Assembly (NCBI GenBank): GCA_002255925.1
Contig: NKIH01000001.1
Coordinates: 558,001 to 622,000, forward strand
Reading direction: 5' to 3'
From: Burkholderiales bacterium PBB6
GTDB lineage: Bacteria > Pseudomonadota > Gammaproteobacteria > Burkholderiales > Burkholderiaceae_C
DNA length: 64,000 bases
Part shown: piece after piece, positions 35,674 through 44,400 of the stretch
How the letters are laid out: each line of letters begins with the position of its first letter
Numbering within the stretch: position 1 is the stretch's first letter
The notes under the pieces: model-generated
Database searches by the model: none
Seen by the model: the letters and a program-made list of their open reading frames with translations, nothing else
Told to the model about the DNA's origin: nothing
Translations under genes and position numbers: made by a program

Positions 35674-35908
35674 GGGAAATCCTCCGATTTGCTTGTGATG
35701 CCGGGGCTGGCAACGTTCCGCCATGAAGCGGACATGCGTCGATGGTAGGGCGACCGCTTCAGTTTGCGCAGCGGCAGTCACGATGTTTCACCGTTCAAGG
35801 GGGCTGGGTGTGGCGCGATTGCTGCACCCGCCCGGCGCTGCGCGGATCAGTGACAGACTATCGGCATGGCCCGCGTCGACGGGCAGCTTTTCACAGGGTG
35901 AGGTGGTC

Positions 35909-37195
35909 ATGGCGATGATGTCGGTTTTGCGCAGGCAATTCCTGGTGGGCTTGTTGGCCCTGGGCAGTGGTTTGGCGGTGGCCCAGGCTGCGCCCGCGGT
36001 GGCGCAGGCGGTGAAGCCGCCCCCCAAGGGCTACGCGGTGGTGATCGGCGGCGCGCTGAAGGCCGACAACGACGACGTCTGGGGCCGCCTGGTCGAACTC
36101 TCGGGCGGCAAGGGCGCACGCTGGGTGGTGTTCGGCACCGCGTCTGAAAACCCCGACAAGACCGGCCGCCGGCTGGCTGACTTGCTGGAGCGCCGCGGCG
36201 CCGTGGCCGAGGTCATCCCGGTGGCCCCGCAGCTGCGCTGGGTCGATCTGGACAAGGCCGTGCGCGACCCGGCCCTGCTGGAGCTGGTGAACAACGCCAC
36301 CGGCATCTTCTTCTCGGGTGGTGCGCAAGAGCGCATCGTCGACACCTTCGCGCCCGGTGGCCGCCCGACGCCGATGCTCGATGCCATCTGGGACGTCTAC
36401 CGCCGCGGCGGTGTGGTGGCCGGCACGTCGGCTGGCGCGGCCATCATGTCGTCGGTGATGTTCCGCGATGCGCTGTCGGTGATGGCCGTGATGAAGGGCC
36501 AGCTGCGCGACGGCAAGGAAGTTGACCGCGGCCTGGGCTTTGTCGGCCCGAACCTGTTTGTCGACCAGCACTTCCTCAAGCGTGGCCGCTTCGGGCGGAT
36601 GATTCCGCTGATGCTGGCCAAGGGCTACAAGATGGGGCTGGGCGTGGATGAAAACTCCGCCGCCATCGTGCAGGGCGACATGGTGGAAATCATCGGCGCC
36701 AAGGGCGCGCTGCTGGTTGACCTGAATGACGTGAAGACCGACACCAGCACGGGAGCCTTGAATGCCTCGGGCATCCGCGTGAGCTACCTGGACCGCGGTG
36801 ACCGCTACGACCTCGGCCTGCACAAGATCCAGCCGTCGGCACGAAAGCTGCGTGGCAGCAAGCTCGACCCGAACGCGCCCGGCTACAAGCCCGACTTCAC
36901 CAATGACCCGTACTACACCGACATGCTGGGCGACACCATCATCAGCAACGCCATGGGCATCCTGATCGACAGCAGCCAGAAAGAAAGCCGTGGCCTGGCG
37001 TTCGACCCGAAGGCGCCGGCCTCCGATCCGCAGGCAGACCTGGGTTTTTCCTTCCGCCTCTACAAGGGCAAGGACAGCGTGGGCTGGTACTCTGACGAAT
37101 TGGGCGCGGATGAATACACGGTGTCCAATCTGTACCTGGACATCACGCCGGTCCGGATGAGCCGCCCCCTGTTCACGCCCTGGTCTGGCCGCTGA
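35909..37195 (+). CDS. Secreted cyanophycinase (S51 peptidase family)
   Basis: 428 aa from the ATG at 35909 (GTGAGG upstream). Residues 1 to about 35 form a signal peptide, so the enzyme is exported. The cyanophycinase fold is clear: VVIGGALKADN, FGTASENPDKTG, IFFSGGAQERI (133-142) and AGTSAGA (171-177) with nucleophile Ser174, then GLGFVGPNLFVDQHFLKRGR and LGVDENSAAIV. The enzyme cuts cyanophycin to beta-Asp-Arg dipeptides. It resembles extracellular CphE types, which let bacteria feed on polymer released by others. No cphA gene is in the window, so storage by this cell itself is unproven. An extended C-terminal part (about 310-428) is longer than in intracellular CphB. Confidence 0.93.
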   Translation: MAMMSVLRRQFLVGLLALGSGLAVAQAAPAVAQAVKPPPKGYAVVIGGALKADNDDVWGRLVELSGGKGARWVVFGTASENPDKTGRRLADLLERRGAVAEVIPVAPQLRWVDLDKAVRDPALLELVNNATGIFFSGGAQERIVDTFAPGGRPTPMLDAIWDVYRRGGVVAGTSAGAAIMSSVMFRDALSVMAVMKGQLRDGKEVDRGLGFVGPNLFVDQHFLKRGRFGRMIPLMLAKGYKMGLGVDENSAAIVQGDMVEIIGAKGALLVDLNDVKTDTSTGALNASGIRVSYLDRGDRYDLGLHKIQPSARKLRGSKLDPNAPGYKPDFTNDPYYTDMLGDTIISNAMGILIDSSQKESRGLAFDPKAPASDPQADLGFSFRLYKGKDSVGWYSDELGADEYTVSNLYLDITPVRMSRPLFTPWSGR

Positions 37196-37257
37196 GCCAC
37201 CTTGCACCTCCACTCATACCAACGAGCCCCAGCCCTTCCCACAGGAGCCACCGCACC

Positions 37258-38040
37258 ATGCAACGTCGCTTGATGATCACCCTGCTTGCACTGGCCACCG
37301 CCAGCTTCACGGCCGCGGCACAGAGCCCGGACTGGAAGAAAGTCCGCATCGGCGTGGAAGGCGCTTACCCGCCGTTTTCTGAAGTGGGCACCGACGGCAA
37401 GCTCAAGGGTTTCGACATCGACATGGCGATGGCCCTGTGCACTGAAATGAAGGCGGAGTGCACGCTGGTGCAGCAGGAGTGGGACGGCATGATCCCCGCG
37501 CTGCAGGCCCGCAAGTTCGACGCGATCATCGCCTCGATGGCCATCACCGACGAGCGCAAGAAGGCCGTCAACTTCACCAACAAGTACTACAACACGCCGG
37601 CCCGCTTCGTGGGCAAGGCCAGCGCGCCGCACGACATCTCGCCGGCAGCCCTGAAGGGCAAGAAGATCGGCGTGCAGCGCGGCACCACCCATGACCGCTA
37701 CCTGACCGCCATCTACAAGGACAGCGAGATCGTCCGCTACGCCAAGCAAGATGAAGTGTTCCTCGACATGGCCGCCGGCCGCATCGACGCCACCCTGTGC
37801 GACTCGGTGGCGGCCGACCTGGGCTTCCTGAAGAAGGGCTCGGGCAAGGGCTTCGGCTTCCTCGGCACGCCGGTGGATGACGCCACCTACTTCGGCATCG
37901 GCTCGGGCATCGCGGTGCGCAAGGCCGACAACGACCTGCAGCAGAAGTTCAACGCCGCGATCGTGGCTGTGCGCGCCAACGGCGTCTACAAGAAGATCCA
38001 GGACAAGTACTTCGACTTCGACGTCTACGGCAAGCCCTGA
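37258..38040 (+). CDS. Polar amino acid ABC transporter substrate-binding protein (ArtI/AotJ-like)
   Basis: 260 aa. A signal peptide (about 1-22, ending FTAAAQ) precedes an SBP_bac_3 domain: IGVEGAYPPFSEVGTDGKLKGFDIDM is the family signature; LVQQEWDGMIPALQARKFDAIIASMAIT and IGVQRGTTHDRYL follow. It is the periplasmic receptor for a basic or polar amino acid, most like lysine/arginine/ornithine binders. It lies 62 bp downstream of cyanophycinase and starts an operon with two permeases, a deacylase and an ATPase. Arginine or Asp-Arg is the expected ligand from context. Confidence 0.92.
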   Translation: MQRRLMITLLALATASFTAAAQSPDWKKVRIGVEGAYPPFSEVGTDGKLKGFDIDMAMALCTEMKAECTLVQQEWDGMIPALQARKFDAIIASMAITDERKKAVNFTNKYYNTPARFVGKASAPHDISPAALKGKKIGVQRGTTHDRYLTAIYKDSEIVRYAKQDEVFLDMAAGRIDATLCDSVAADLGFLKKGSGKGFGFLGTPVDDATYFGIGSGIAVRKADNDLQQKFNAAIVAVRANGVYKKIQDKYFDFDVYGKP

Positions 38041-38060
38041 GTTTGAGCGAAGGGCAGACG

Positions 38061-38747
38061 ATGTTGCACGGGTATGGCGCCAGCCTGCTGGAGGGCGCGC
38101 TGCTGACGCTGTCGGTGGCGTTCATGTCACTGGCCGTGGCCATGGTGCTGGGGCTGGCGGGGGCGGTGGCCAAGCTCTCGCGCAGCCGGCCGCTGCAGTG
38201 GCTGGCCGGGGCCTACACCACGCTGATCCGCGCGGTGCCTGATCTGGTGATGATGCTGCTGGTCTTCTATGGCGGGCAGATGCTGATCAACCAGATCGGC
38301 GAGAAGCTCGGCTGGGAGTTCATCGACGTCAACCCGTATGTGGCGGGCGTGCTCACCATCGGCTTCATCTTCGGCGCCTACCTCACCGAAGTGCTTCGCG
38401 GCGCCTTCATGGCCGTGCCACCGGGCCAGCGCGAAGCCGCACTGGCCTACGGCATGAACCCGCGCCAGGTGATGGTGCGGGTGGTCGGGCCGCAGATGCT
38501 GCGCCACGCGCTGCCGGGCTTGTCGAATGTCTGGCTGGTGATGATCAAGAGCACGGCCATCGTCTCGGTGATCGGCCTGTCAGACATGATGAGCCGCGCC
38601 GGCCAGGCCGCAGGCGCCACCCGTGAGCCCTTCCTGTTTTACGTGGCCGCGGCCGTGATTTACCTCGCCTTCACCAGCGTTTCCGAGCTGGGCTTCAAGC
38701 TGCTGCAGAAGCGCTTTGCGATTGGCGTGAAGCAGGTGTCGCTGTGA
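38061..38747 (+). CDS. Polar amino acid ABC permease, HisQ-like
   Basis: 228 aa from the ATG at 38061 (GAAGGG upstream); a TTG at 38043 would add six residues. Four to five transmembrane helices (LLEGALLTLSVAFMSLAVAMVLGLA, TTLIRAVPDLVMMLLVFYG) and the EAA-loop EVLRGAFMAVPPGQREAALAYGMNPRQ. It pairs with the next permease to form the channel. The stop overlaps the next gene's GTG by 4 bp. Confidence 0.92.
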   Translation: MLHGYGASLLEGALLTLSVAFMSLAVAMVLGLAGAVAKLSRSRPLQWLAGAYTTLIRAVPDLVMMLLVFYGGQMLINQIGEKLGWEFIDVNPYVAGVLTIGFIFGAYLTEVLRGAFMAVPPGQREAALAYGMNPRQVMVRVVGPQMLRHALPGLSNVWLVMIKSTAIVSVIGLSDMMSRAGQAAGATREPFLFYVAAAVIYLAFTSVSELGFKLLQKRFAIGVKQVSL

Positions 38748-39433
38748 ACGTCGACGCCATCATCGACAGCCTGCCGCTGTATGTGTCGGGCACCTGGGTC
38801 ACGCTGCAGTTGCTGCTGGTGTCTTGCGGCATCGGCTTGGCGCTGGCGATGCCGCTGGCCATGCTGCGCAGCCTGCCCATCGCCTGGCTGAGCTGGCCGA
38901 TCTGGCTGTTCACCTATGTGATGCGCGGCACGCCGATGCTGGTGCAGCTCTTCCTGCTGTATTACGGCCTGGCCCAGTTCGAGGCCGTGCGCGCCAGCCC
39001 CTTCTGGCCCTGGTTGAGCTCGCCGTGGTTCTGCGCGGTCACGGCTTTCGCCCTGAACACCTGCGCCTACACCACCGAGATCCTGCATGGCGCGATGAAG
39101 GCGGTGCCGGCCGGCGAGATTGAAGCCGCCAAGGCGCTGGGCATGAGCCGCTGGGTGATGCTGCGCCGCATCGTGTTGCCCTCGGCCTTCCGGCGCGCGC
39201 TGCCGGCCTATGGCAACGAGGTGGTGCTGATGCTGCACGGCACGGCACTCGCCAGCGTCGTCACCTTGCTCGACCTGACGGGCGCGGCCCGCCAGATGAA
39301 TTCCAACTACTACCTGCCGTACGAAGCCTTCGTCACGGCGGCCGTTTTTTACGCGGCCATCACCGCGGTGCTGGTGGCGCTGTTCCGCGCCGCCGAGGCC
39401 CGCTGGTTGAAGCCGCTGCTGCCCCGATCATGA
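38744..39433 (+). CDS. Polar amino acid ABC permease, HisM-like
   Basis: 229 aa from a GTG at 38744 that overlaps the previous stop (GTGA). HisM-type features: YVMRGTPMLVQLFLLYYGLAQF, the EAA loop ILHGAMKAVPAGEIEAAKALGMSRWVMLRRI, and a final helix pair. It forms the inner-membrane channel with the HisQ-like subunit. The ATG of the deacylase gene overlaps its stop by 4 bp, so the enzyme and transporter are made together. Confidence 0.92.
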   Translation: MNVDAIIDSLPLYVSGTWVTLQLLLVSCGIGLALAMPLAMLRSLPIAWLSWPIWLFTYVMRGTPMLVQLFLLYYGLAQFEAVRASPFWPWLSSPWFCAVTAFALNTCAYTTEILHGAMKAVPAGEIEAAKALGMSRWVMLRRIVLPSAFRRALPAYGNEVVLMLHGTALASVVTLLDLTGAARQMNSNYYLPYEAFVTAAVFYAAITAVLVALFRAAEARWLKPLLPRS

Positions 39434-40551
39434 AACTCGTTCACCACCCCTTGATGCCGGCCACGCCGGGCACCAGCCAGGCCCTCGTGAGCCTGCACTA
39501 CGGCACGCCGGGCACCGGCCCGAAGATCGCCATCCAGGGCTCGCTGCATGCGGACGAGGTGCCCGGTATGCTGGTGGCGCACCACCTGCGCCAGCGCTTG
39601 CAGGCGCTGGAAGACGCGGGCCGCCTGCGGGGGGAGGTGGTGCTGGTGCCGGCGGCCAATCCGATCGGCCTGCACCAGTGGCACTTGCGGGCTTACCAGG
39701 GCCGCTTCGAGTTCCACAGCGGCGAAAACTTCAACCGCAACTACGCCGACCTGACCGACGCCGTGGTGGCCGCGGTGCAGCCGCATGTGGGCGCCGATGC
39801 CGCCACCAACGTGGCGCTGGTGCGCCGCGCGCTGTCAGACGCCGCGCTGGCGCTGCCTGCCAAGAACGCGCTGGAAAGCCTGCGCCGCACCCTGCTGGCC
39901 CTGGCGATTGACGCCGAGGTGGTGCTTGACCTGCACAGCGACGGCGAAGGCCTGCTGCACATCTACACCACGCCTGCCACCTGGCCGCAGGCCGAGGTGC
40001 TGGTGCGCTGCATCGGCGCCGAGGTGGCGCTGCTGGCCGAGCGCTCGGGCGGTGATCCGTTTGACGAAGCCTGCTCGATGGTCTGGCTCGACATCGCGAA
40101 GCGACTCGGCCCTGATGTGCCGCTGCCGCCGGGCTGCATGGCCGCCACCATCGAGCTGCGCGGTGAGGGTGATGTGCGCCACGACCTGGCGGCGGCCGAT
40201 GCCGACGGCATCATCCGGTTCCTGGAGGCGCGCGGCGTGGTGCACACCGACGCACCGCCAGAGTTGCCTGCGCTGCGCTGCGAGCCCACGCCCTTGTCCG
40301 GCTCGATCCCGCTGGTGGCGCCCACGGGCGGCATGGTGGTGTTCCTGCGGCAGGTGGGTGAGCGGGTGACGGCGGGCACGCCGATGGTCGACCTGATTGA
40401 CCCGTTCACCGCCGAAGTGACGACGCTGACTGCGCCGGTGGACGGCTTGTTCTTTGCGCGTGACAACCGCCGCTTTGCGGTGGCGGGCATGTCGCTGGGC
40501 AAGGTGGCCGGCACGCAGGCCCTGCGCAGCGGCCCGCTGCTGTCGGCCTGA
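39430..40551 (+). CDS. AstE/aspartoacylase-like zinc carboxypeptidase (M14 family)
   Basis: 373 aa, overlapping the permease stop by 4 bp (ATGA). The AstE_AspA fold has the zinc ligands His40 and Glu43 (SLHADEVPG) and His169 (LDLHSD), substrate residues FNRNY (101-105) and catalytic Glu242 (ATIELRGEGD). A C-terminal lipoyl-like beta domain (about 290-373, APTGGMVVFLRQVGERV) is usual for this subfamily. It removes an acyl or N-linked group from an amino acid in the cytoplasm. Being sandwiched inside an amino acid importer operon beside cyanophycinase suggests action on an imported derivative of Asp or Arg; the exact bond is not known. Confidence 0.88.
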   Translation: MKLVHHPLMPATPGTSQALVSLHYGTPGTGPKIAIQGSLHADEVPGMLVAHHLRQRLQALEDAGRLRGEVVLVPAANPIGLHQWHLRAYQGRFEFHSGENFNRNYADLTDAVVAAVQPHVGADAATNVALVRRALSDAALALPAKNALESLRRTLLALAIDAEVVLDLHSDGEGLLHIYTTPATWPQAEVLVRCIGAEVALLAERSGGDPFDEACSMVWLDIAKRLGPDVPLPPGCMAATIELRGEGDVRHDLAAADADGIIRFLEARGVVHTDAPPELPALRCEPTPLSGSIPLVAPTGGMVVFLRQVGERVTAGTPMVDLIDPFTAEVTTLTAPVDGLFFARDNRRFAVAGMSLGKVAGTQALRSGPLLSA

Positions 40552-40563
40552 AGGAGCGTTGAG

Positions 40564-41388
40564 ATGACTGCTCCTGTGTCCGTCGACAAGTCCAGCAACA
40601 ACACCGGCAACAACGCCGGCAACAACGCCGGCCTGGTCGTTGAAAACCTCCACAAGCGCTTTGGTGAGCGCGAGGTGCTGCGCGGCGTCTCGCTGCAGGC
40701 CCGACCGGGTGACGTGGTGGCCATCATCGGCTCCAGCGGCTCGGGCAAGAGCACGCTGCTGCGCTGCCTGAACCTGCTCGAGCAGCCGCATGCCGGCACG
40801 CTCACGCTCAACGGTGAAACCCTGGCGCTCAAGCCCGACCGCGACGGCAGCCTCACGGCGGCCAGCCCGGCGCAGCTGCAGCACTGGCGCTCACGCCTGG
40901 CCTTCGTGTTCCAGAGCTTCAACCTCTGGCAGCACCGCACCGCGCTCGAGAACGTGATCGAGGCGCCGATCCATGTGCTGGGCCAGCCCCGCGCGCAGGC
41001 GCTGGAGCGTGGCCGCGAGCTGCTGGCGCGCGTCGGCCTGTCGCATCGGCAGGATGTGTATCCGGCGCAGCTGTCGGGCGGTGAGCAGCAGCGCGTGGCC
41101 ATTGCCCGCGCGCTGGCGGTCGACCCCGAAGTGATGCTGTTTGACGAGCCCACCTCGGCGCTCGACCCCGAGCTGGTGGGCGAGGTGCTGAAGGTGATGC
41201 GCGAGCTGGCCGGCGAAGGCCGCACCATGCTGGTGGTGACCCACGAGATGGAGTTCGCCCGCGAGGTGGCCAGCCACGCCATCTTCGTGCACCAGGGCTT
41301 GATCGAAGAGCAGGGCCTGCCGCGCGAGGTGCTGGTGCGCCCGAACAGCGAACGCCTGCAGCAGTTCCTCTCAGGTGGCCTGAAGTAA
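40564..41388 (+). CDS. Polar amino acid ABC transporter ATP-binding protein, HisP-like
   Basis: 274 aa. Walker A GSSGSGKST, signature LSGGEQQRVAIARAL, Walker B VMLFDEPTSALDPE and H-loop VVTHEMEFAREVA are intact. It is the ATPase of the importer encoded by the three genes starting at 37258. The first 22 residues are unusual: a Ser/Asn/Gly-rich leader (SSNNTGNNAGNNAG) encoded by three near-identical 12-bp repeats, placed before the normal HisP start (LVVENLHKRFG). The operon ends at the hairpin just downstream. Confidence 0.93.
   Translation: MTAPVSVDKSSNNTGNNAGNNAGLVVENLHKRFGEREVLRGVSLQARPGDVVAIIGSSGSGKSTLLRCLNLLEQPHAGTLTLNGETLALKPDRDGSLTAASPAQLQHWRSRLAFVFQSFNLWQHRTALENVIEAPIHVLGQPRAQALERGRELLARVGLSHRQDVYPAQLSGGEQQRVAIARALAVDPEVMLFDEPTSALDPELVGEVLKVMRELAGEGRTMLVVTHEMEFAREVASHAIFVHQGLIEEQGLPREVLVRPNSERLQQFLSGGLK
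40597..40632 (+). repeat. Three 12-bp tandem units in the hisP-like gene
   Basis: AACAACACCGGC, AACAACGCCGGC and AACAACGCCGGC lie head to tail and encode Asn-Asn-Thr/Ala-Gly repeats at the protein N-terminus. Copy number could vary without breaking the frame. Confidence 0.85.
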
Positions 41389-41390
41389 AA

Positions 41391-41413
41391 ACGGGCGCCA
41401 CTGGGGCGCCCGT
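41391..41413. terminator. Hairpin between the amino acid ABC operon and iorAB
   Basis: ACGGGCGCC (41391-41399) pairs with GGCGCCCGT (41405-41413) over a 5-nt loop. On the minus strand the stem is followed by TTTTAC, so it is a good terminator for the convergent oxidoreductase gene. On the plus strand there is no T-run. Confidence 0.75.
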
Positions 41414-41449
41414 CGCAAGGCCGTCTCGGGCCTCGGGTTTGCAGTGGCC

Positions 41450-44400
41450 TCAGGCCACGGTATTGCGCCAGCGGTTCATCAGGGCCGTCCAGGTCGGGCG
41501 CACCTGGCCGAGGTGGCGCGCCTTCACATGGCCGAAGCCACGGATGTCTTCCGGCACGCGCGCAATCTCGACAGCCAGGCTGATCTTGTCGGCCTTCAGG
41601 CCGCGCAGCACTTCCTCGATGCTGGCGCGGTATTCCTGCACCAGCGCGCGCTCGGTGCGGCGCTCTTCGGTGTAGCCGAACACGTCCAGCGGCGTGCCGC
41701 GCAGGGCCTTCATGCGGGCCAGCAAGCGGAAGCCGCCACGCACCCAGGGGCCGAAGGTGGTCTTCACCGGCAGGCCGTCGGCGTTCTTCTTCGAGAACAG
41801 CGGCGGTGCCAGGTGGTGCACCAGGCGCACATCGCCTTCGAACATGCCGCTGACCTTGGCCGCAAAGGCCGCGTCGGTGTGCAGGCGCGCCACTTCGTAC
41901 TCGTCCTTGTAGGCCATCAGCTTGAACAGGTAGCGCGCCACGGCCTCGCTCAGGCGGGTGCTGCCCAGCGGCTGCTCGGCGGCGGCCACCTGTGCCACGA
42001 AGGCGCTGTAGGACTCGGCGTAAGCGGCGTTCTGGTAGGCGGTGAGGAATTCCACGCGCTTGGCCACCAGCTCGGTCAGCGAGGGCTTCTTGACGAACTG
42101 GATGACCTGGCGCGCGGCGAACAGCGCTTCCACGGCGGGCAGGTCATGGGCGCAGCGGCGGCCCCATTCGAACGCGGCCTTGTTGTTGTCGATCTGCACG
42201 CCGTTGAGCTCGATCGCGCGCATCAGCGCGGCATGGCTCAGCGGGATGCGGCCGTGCTGCCAGGCAAAGCCCAGCATCAGCGGGTTGGTGTAGATCGAGT
42301 CGCCCAGCAGCTTGGTGGCCACCTGTTCGGCGTCGAAGGCGGCGTAGTGCTGCGGGCCGACGGCGCTCGAAACGGCTTCCTCACAGGCGGCGCCCGGGAA
42401 CTGCCAGTCGGCATTGCCGACGAAGCTGGCCGTGGGCGTGCGGTGCGTGTTCAGGGCCACGAAGGTGCGCTGCGGATGCATCGCGCTCAGCGTGGTCTTG
42501 TTCGCCGCCACGATGGCGTCGCAGCCGATGATCAGGTCGGCCTTGGCGGTGTCCACCTTGGTGGTGAAGATGGCGTCCGCGCGGTCGGCGATCTGCACAT
42601 GGCTCCAGGTGGCGCCACCCTTCTGCGCCAGGCCGGCGGCGTCTTGGGTGACGATGCCCTTGCCTTCCAGGTGCGCGGCCATGCCCAGCAGCTGGCCGAT
42701 GGTGATCACGCCCGTGCCGCCCACGCCGGCCACGACGATGCCCCAGGCCACATCGGCCGACGGCACAACCGGGTCCGGCACGGCCGGCATCGCTGCCGTG
42801 CCGCCCGCCACCTTCTTCGGCTTCTTCAGCGTGCCACCTTCCACGGTGACGAAGCTCGGGCAGAAGCCCTTCACGCAGGAGAAGTCCTTGTTGCAGCTGT
42901 TCTGGTTGATCTGGCGCTTGCGGCCGAAATCAGTTTCCAGCGGCTCCACCGAGACGCAGTTGCTCTGCGTCGAGCAATCGCCGCAGCCCTCGCACACCAG
43001 CTCGTTGATGACCACGCGCTGGTCCGGATCGACCATCGTGCCGCGCTTGCGGCGGCGGCGCTTCTCGGTCGCGCAGGTCTGGTCATAAATGATGGCCGTG
43101 GTGCCCTGCAGCTCGCGGAACTGGCGCTGCAGCGCATCGAGCTCGTCGCGGTGGTGCACGGTCACGCCCGGGCTCAGGCTGACGTGGTCGTACTTGGCCG
43201 GCTCGTCGGTGACGATGATCAGCTTGCTCACACCTTCCGACACCAGGCTCTGCATGATCTGCAGCACCGTGTGGCCTTCGGCGCGCTCGCCCACGCGCTG
43301 GCCGCCAGTCATGGCAACCGCGTCGTTGTAGAGGATCTTGTAGGTGATGTTCACGCCCGCCGCGATCGACTGGCGGATCGCCAGCAGACCGGAGTGGAAG
43401 TAGGTGCCGTCACCGAGGTTGGTGAAGATGTGGTTCTCTTTGGTGAACGGCGCCTGGCCGACCCATGGCACACCTTCGCCACCCATCTGCGTGAAGGTGC
43501 TGGTGTTGCGGCCCGGCATCCAGTTCACCATGTAGTGGCAGCCGATGCCGGCCACCGCGCGTGAGCCTTCGGGCACGCGGGTGCTGGTGTTGTGCGGGCA
43601 GCCCGAGCAGAACCAGGGCGTGCGCTCGCCGGTGCTCAGCTCCAGCGTGGCCAGGGCTTGCTCTTTCGCGGTGATGACGCCGATGCGCTCGTCCATGCGG
43701 GCAGCGATGTCCGCCGGCACGCCCAGCTTCTTCAGGCGCTTGGCGATGGCCTTGGCGATGATGGCCGGGGTCAGGTCGGCCTTGGCGCGCAGCAACCAGT
43801 TTTCGCTCGGGTTCGGGCGGCTCCATTCGCCGCCGGAGAGGTCGCCCTCGTCTTCCTCGAACTTGCCGATCACGTTCGGGCGCACATCGGCGCGCCAGTT
43901 GTAGAGCTCTTCCTTGAGCTGGTATTCGATGACCTGGCGCTTTTCCTCGACCACCAGGATTTCCTGCAGGCCTTGGGCGAAGTCGCGGGTGATGGTGGCT
44001 TCCAGCGGCCACACCACGTTCACCTTGTGCACCCGGATGCCCAGCGTGCGGCAGGTGTCGTCGTCCAGGCCCAGGTCAGACAGCGCCTGGCGCATGTCGT
44101 TGTAGGCCTTGCCGCTGGCCACGATGCCGAAGCGGTCGTGCGGCGTGGCCACCACGTTGTAGTTCAGCTTGTTGGCACGCACATAGGCCAGCGCGGCGTA
44201 CCACTTGTGGTCCATCAGACGCGCTTCCTGCTCCAGCGGCGCGTCGGGCCAGCGGATGTGCAGGCCGCCCACCGGCATCGGAAAGTCTTCCGGCAGGATG
44301 ATCTTCACGCGGTCGGGCGACACATCCACGCTCGACGACGACTCGACGACTTCCTGGATGGTTTTCATGCCAGTCCACACGCCGGAGAAACGGCTCATGG

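Noticed and set aside
41444..43564. 706-codon plus-strand open frame opposite iorAB
   Set aside because: Antisense of the fused oxidoreductase; no domain and His/Arg/Gln-heavy composition.
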